This document shows, one piece after another, positions 61,577-64,000 of a stretch of 64,000 nt of DNA. Numbering within the stretch: position 1 is the first letter of the stretch; every line of letters begins with the position of its first letter. The translations under genes were made by a program, and so were the position numbers. The DNA is from Stenopsyche tienmushanensis (Eukaryota; Arthropoda; Insecta; Trichoptera; Stenopsychidae). The stretch covers positions 186,001 to 250,000 of the forward strand of contig WACJ01000517.1 in the NCBI GenBank assembly GCA_008973525.1, in the 5' to 3' direction. The notes under the pieces were generated by a model. It was not told the origin of the DNA and did no database searches. It worked only from the letters and a program-made list of their open reading frames with translations.

Positions 61577-61667
61577 TTAGATAGGGCGTGTAGGGAGAGG
61601 GGACGCTGGTAAACTCCAAGAATCCGTAGTTCTTCTGGGGGGAGGCTGCGGTGGTCCGCCACTATTT
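61577..61667 (-). CDS. Candidate terminal exon of a proline-rich protein (gene beyond right edge)
   Basis: After a good minus-strand acceptor (TCTATTTTCAG) comes a 91-nt exon entering in phase 2. It encodes NSGGPPQPPPRRTTDSWSLP and a few more residues (ASPLPTRPI) to a TAA. The composition (Pro, Arg, Ser, PPxPPxR-like) resembles an SH3-binding C-terminal tail. The island is clearly richer in GC than its surroundings. A second frame is also open, so the reading is uncertain. No other exon of the gene was found up to position 64000. Confidence 0.4.
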
Positions 61668-62265
61668 CTGAAAATAGACAAATCAATGAAAAATAATGCA
61701 AGATGAATCGATCGATTTCTGACTGATGAGAGTATCGAAAAGAGTTTAATGCAATAATATTACGACATGCTACACTTTGCCTTCCGGAAATCTAAACGAG
61801 CATAATTATATAACTACAGCGCCTACATAATAAAAGGATGCCTGTTTGCAAAGTTGATAATGTGTAGAATGAAATTTCAAAAATGTGCAATGCTATGTGA
61901 CGACGATTGACGTCCCACCAACTTCTATGGCCACTATGTGTGGCCGGTTTTTTTTCAGGCAGTTTTATGAAGTTCAAATAAAATGTTGGTATTTTTTTAA
62001 ATGTAAGAATCAAGTGAATATTCTAAATATACCGTCTTATTGTCTGACCAATAATTTGTCATCTGGAATATGGAAAATAATTGGTTCAGAGGAATTGAAT
62101 CGGTGCAGGTAAAGAGCATAAAGCAATAGTCTGTGTCGAGTTGTGGCACAGTGAACATCTTGAAAATTATTTGTGTCCAGTAATTCAATATTATTTTGAT
62201 AGTACGTATACTTTTTATGTTTTATTCGTTTTACGTTGTACACCTTTTTAATAATTTACAACAGG
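61668..62265. other. Non-coding stretch, nothing recognised
   Basis: This would be intronic if the exon at 61.6 kb is real. Only chance frames are present. Confidence 0.4.
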
Positions 62266-62274
62266 CGAACTAAG

Positions 62275-62780
62275 ACATAAAAGGTTATCACATATTTACG
62301 GATAGGTTTTACACCAATCCAACCCTTGCTGGAGAACTCGTGAAAAGGAAATGTATTATCACTGGCACGATAATGACCTACAGAAAGGGTTTACCTAATT
62401 ATATTAAAAAAAAACCAAGATTAGCTGTGGGACGAAAGATAGCATACAGAAAACAAGATTCTTTAGTATTAGCCTGGCGAGGCAAAATAATAGTCACAAT
62501 GCTCAGTACAAAGCATACGTCAACTTCCCAATCAATGAGAAGAATAGCAAGGACTACCCCATACAAATCTAATCAAGATGAGCTAATAAACAAGCCAGTA
62601 GTCATTTTATATTACATTAAAAATATGGGCGGGGTTGACACGGCAGATTAATACGCAACATCATATTGTTTAATGCGAAAGACTGAAGTGGTGGAAGAAG
62701 TTGTTTTTTTGAGCTTTTGAAACATCGATTGTAAACTCTTCATACAATGAATACGAAATCAAAGAAAATTGAAACCCAAT
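62275..62780 (+). pseudogene. piggyBac transposase fragment
   Basis: The translation reads DRFYTNPTLAGELVKR, then GTIMTYRKGLP, a lysine-rich stretch, LVLAWRGKIIVTMLSTKHT, and YYIKNMGGVDTAD, the order of the piggyBac DDD core C-terminal part. A stop follows GGVDTAD at once. The 5' half and both termini are missing or unrecognised. Confidence 0.85.
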
Positions 62781-62789
62781 AAATCATAA

Positions 62790-63150
62790 AAAAATTCGCT
62801 GACTGTGGTAGCAATGCGTATATTTATCACACCATAAATTAATGGTTTTTATTTATTAGTTAGTTGTGTTTCAGCCATCATTGTGTGTCACGATCATAAA
62901 ATAGGGGGTGTGGATACCGCACGACATTACTGATGAGATCAAAGCGTTGTGCGCGATTACGTGTCATGATTTAATCGATAAAGAGAAGAAACAATTAATT
63001 TTACACTATTTTATGCCTGGAGATGAAAAATGGGTGTTTACCAAATATTTTTTACAAAAATGGCTTCGATAAACTACCTAATAGGTGGTGAAAGGTTATA
63101 GAAAACTTTTAAACAATATTATTTTTTGACTTCTTTCCGTTCCTCCTTAT
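62790..63150 (+). other. Spacer with a possible mariner crumb
   Basis: A short frame near 63010-63070 reads MPGDEKWVFTKY, which resembles the mariner GDEKW block. Nothing else is recognised. Confidence 0.3.
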
Positions 63151-63151
63151 A

Positions 63152-64000
63152 TTAGGTTGTCCCATAAGTTTCTTTCGCAAATGAACACAGATCTAATCAT
63201 AGCCATGGTTGAAGAAAACCCGCGATATACTCTTCGCATAATAGCTAACAAGTTAGAAATTCCACGAACATCCGTCCATAATCATCTGACAAAACTGGGC
63301 TACATCAATCGTTCAGATGTGTGGCTTTCTGATGAACTGACTGACTCAAATAAACTTCAGTGTATTTCAACATGCGATCTTCTTCTCCAACGACATGAAA
63401 GCCAACCTTTTTTGAAGAGACTTGTCACTGGAGATGAAAGTTGGATACAATATGAGAATATCTAACGTAAACGGTCTTGGACCAAGGGTACAGAAGCTTT
63501 AACTGTAGCTAAACCCACCCTACACCCAAAAAAAGTTTTGTTATGCATTTGGTGAGACCGGAAGGGGGTAGTTTATTATGAGCTACTTCAGCAAGGTGAA
63601 ACGATCAATTCAACAAAATATTGTTTCCAAATAGACAATCCAAAGGGTGCAATTGCCAGAAAGCGGCCAGAATTAGCGAACAGACGAGGCGTTGTTTTTC
63701 ATCACGATAATGCCAGGCCTTTGCTCGTCAGAAATAAATTATTATCATTTGACTGGGATATTTTACCTCATCCTCCATACTCTCCGGACGTTGCCCCATT
63801 TAGATTATTATTTATTCCTTTCATTGAAAAATTACGTGGTAAAAATTTTAATCCAAAACGATCGATATTTTGCCAACAAACCTCGGAAATTCGGAGAGAT
63901 GGAAAAAAGTAATAATTGGATCATATATTATTCAATTAATATAGATGTAATACAAATTATTGTTTATTTTTTTCTTAATATGAAAACGAAAGAAACTTAT
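63152..64000 (+). mobile_element. mariner element, cut by the window edge
   Basis: The left terminus TTAGGTTGTCCCATAAGTTT follows TA, and the window ends in GAAAGAAACTTAT, the start of the matching right terminus. The element is therefore almost complete here, with about 12 bp missing beyond 64000. Confidence 0.85.
63181..63912 (+). pseudogene. mariner transposase, inactivated
   Basis: The frame starts at ATG 63181 with a helix-turn-helix region (YTLRIIANKLEIPRTSVHNH). The first catalytic Asp is in VTGDESWIQY. A stop follows at 63463, then WTKGTEALTVAKP in frame. After another stop near 63553 and a shift comes HHDNARP with the second Asp, and HPPYSPDVAP. The family's LAPSD position reads VAPFR, so the third catalytic Asp is lost. 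It is a recent-looking but dead copy. Confidence 0.85.

Overview
The window is AT-rich eukaryotic DNA, most likely from an insect. The genes are split by GT-AG introns. The repeats are a typical insect mixture: mariner, Tigger/pogo, piggyBac, Helitron, an R1/Jockey-type LINE and a tRNA-derived SINE. I did not try to name a species. All exon models come from reading splice sites and checking that reading phase carries across each intron. None was tested against transcripts.

Six multi-exon genes can be followed. Left third (10.9-20.2 kb, + strand): at least eight exons of a protein whose C-terminal half is collinear with the mitochondria-eating protein (SPATA18/MIEAP) C-terminal domain; its 5' end was not found. 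Middle (25.9-36.5 kb, +): a complete five-exon SAM-SH2 adaptor resembling SLP-76/BLNK, whose introns are full of transposons. It is followed by a two-exon gene for a small single-pass membrane protein of unknown role (37.8-38.3 kb, +). Right half: the ER chaperone BiP/GRP78 (41.0-45.0 kb, -), with a promoter carrying an exact ERSE and an exact ERSE-II; porphobilinogen synthase/ALAD (49.9-52.6 kb, -); and the recombinase Rad51 (54.5-57.2 kb, +), divergent from ALAD. A possible terminal exon of a proline-rich protein lies at 61.6 kb (-) and would belong to a gene continuing past the right edge.

The rest is mainly mobile-element debris. It includes a 2.28-kb Helitron with recognisable ends but a broken PIF1 helicase (7.2-9.5 kb), two foldback elements (14.1-15.4 kb, one split by a SINE), a 275-bp unknown repeat present twice in inverted orientation (19.5 and 21.6 kb), several mariner derivatives (3.1, 21.3, 29.2, 31.2, 48.1, 63.2 kb), a Tigger copy (38.4-39.7 kb), a hAT-like bracket around other relics (33.8-35.7 kb), oppositely oriented LINE fragments (58.0-59.6 kb) and a piggyBac relic (62.3 kb).

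The genes do not form a pathway. ALAD serves haem synthesis, BiP ER folding, Rad51 DNA repair, and the SAM-SH2 protein phosphotyrosine signalling. I found no clear new multi-gene system. The most interesting items are the SLP-76-like adaptor, the MIEAP-domain gene with an inferred GC-AG intron, the compact BiP stress promoter, and the nested repeats with readable target duplications.
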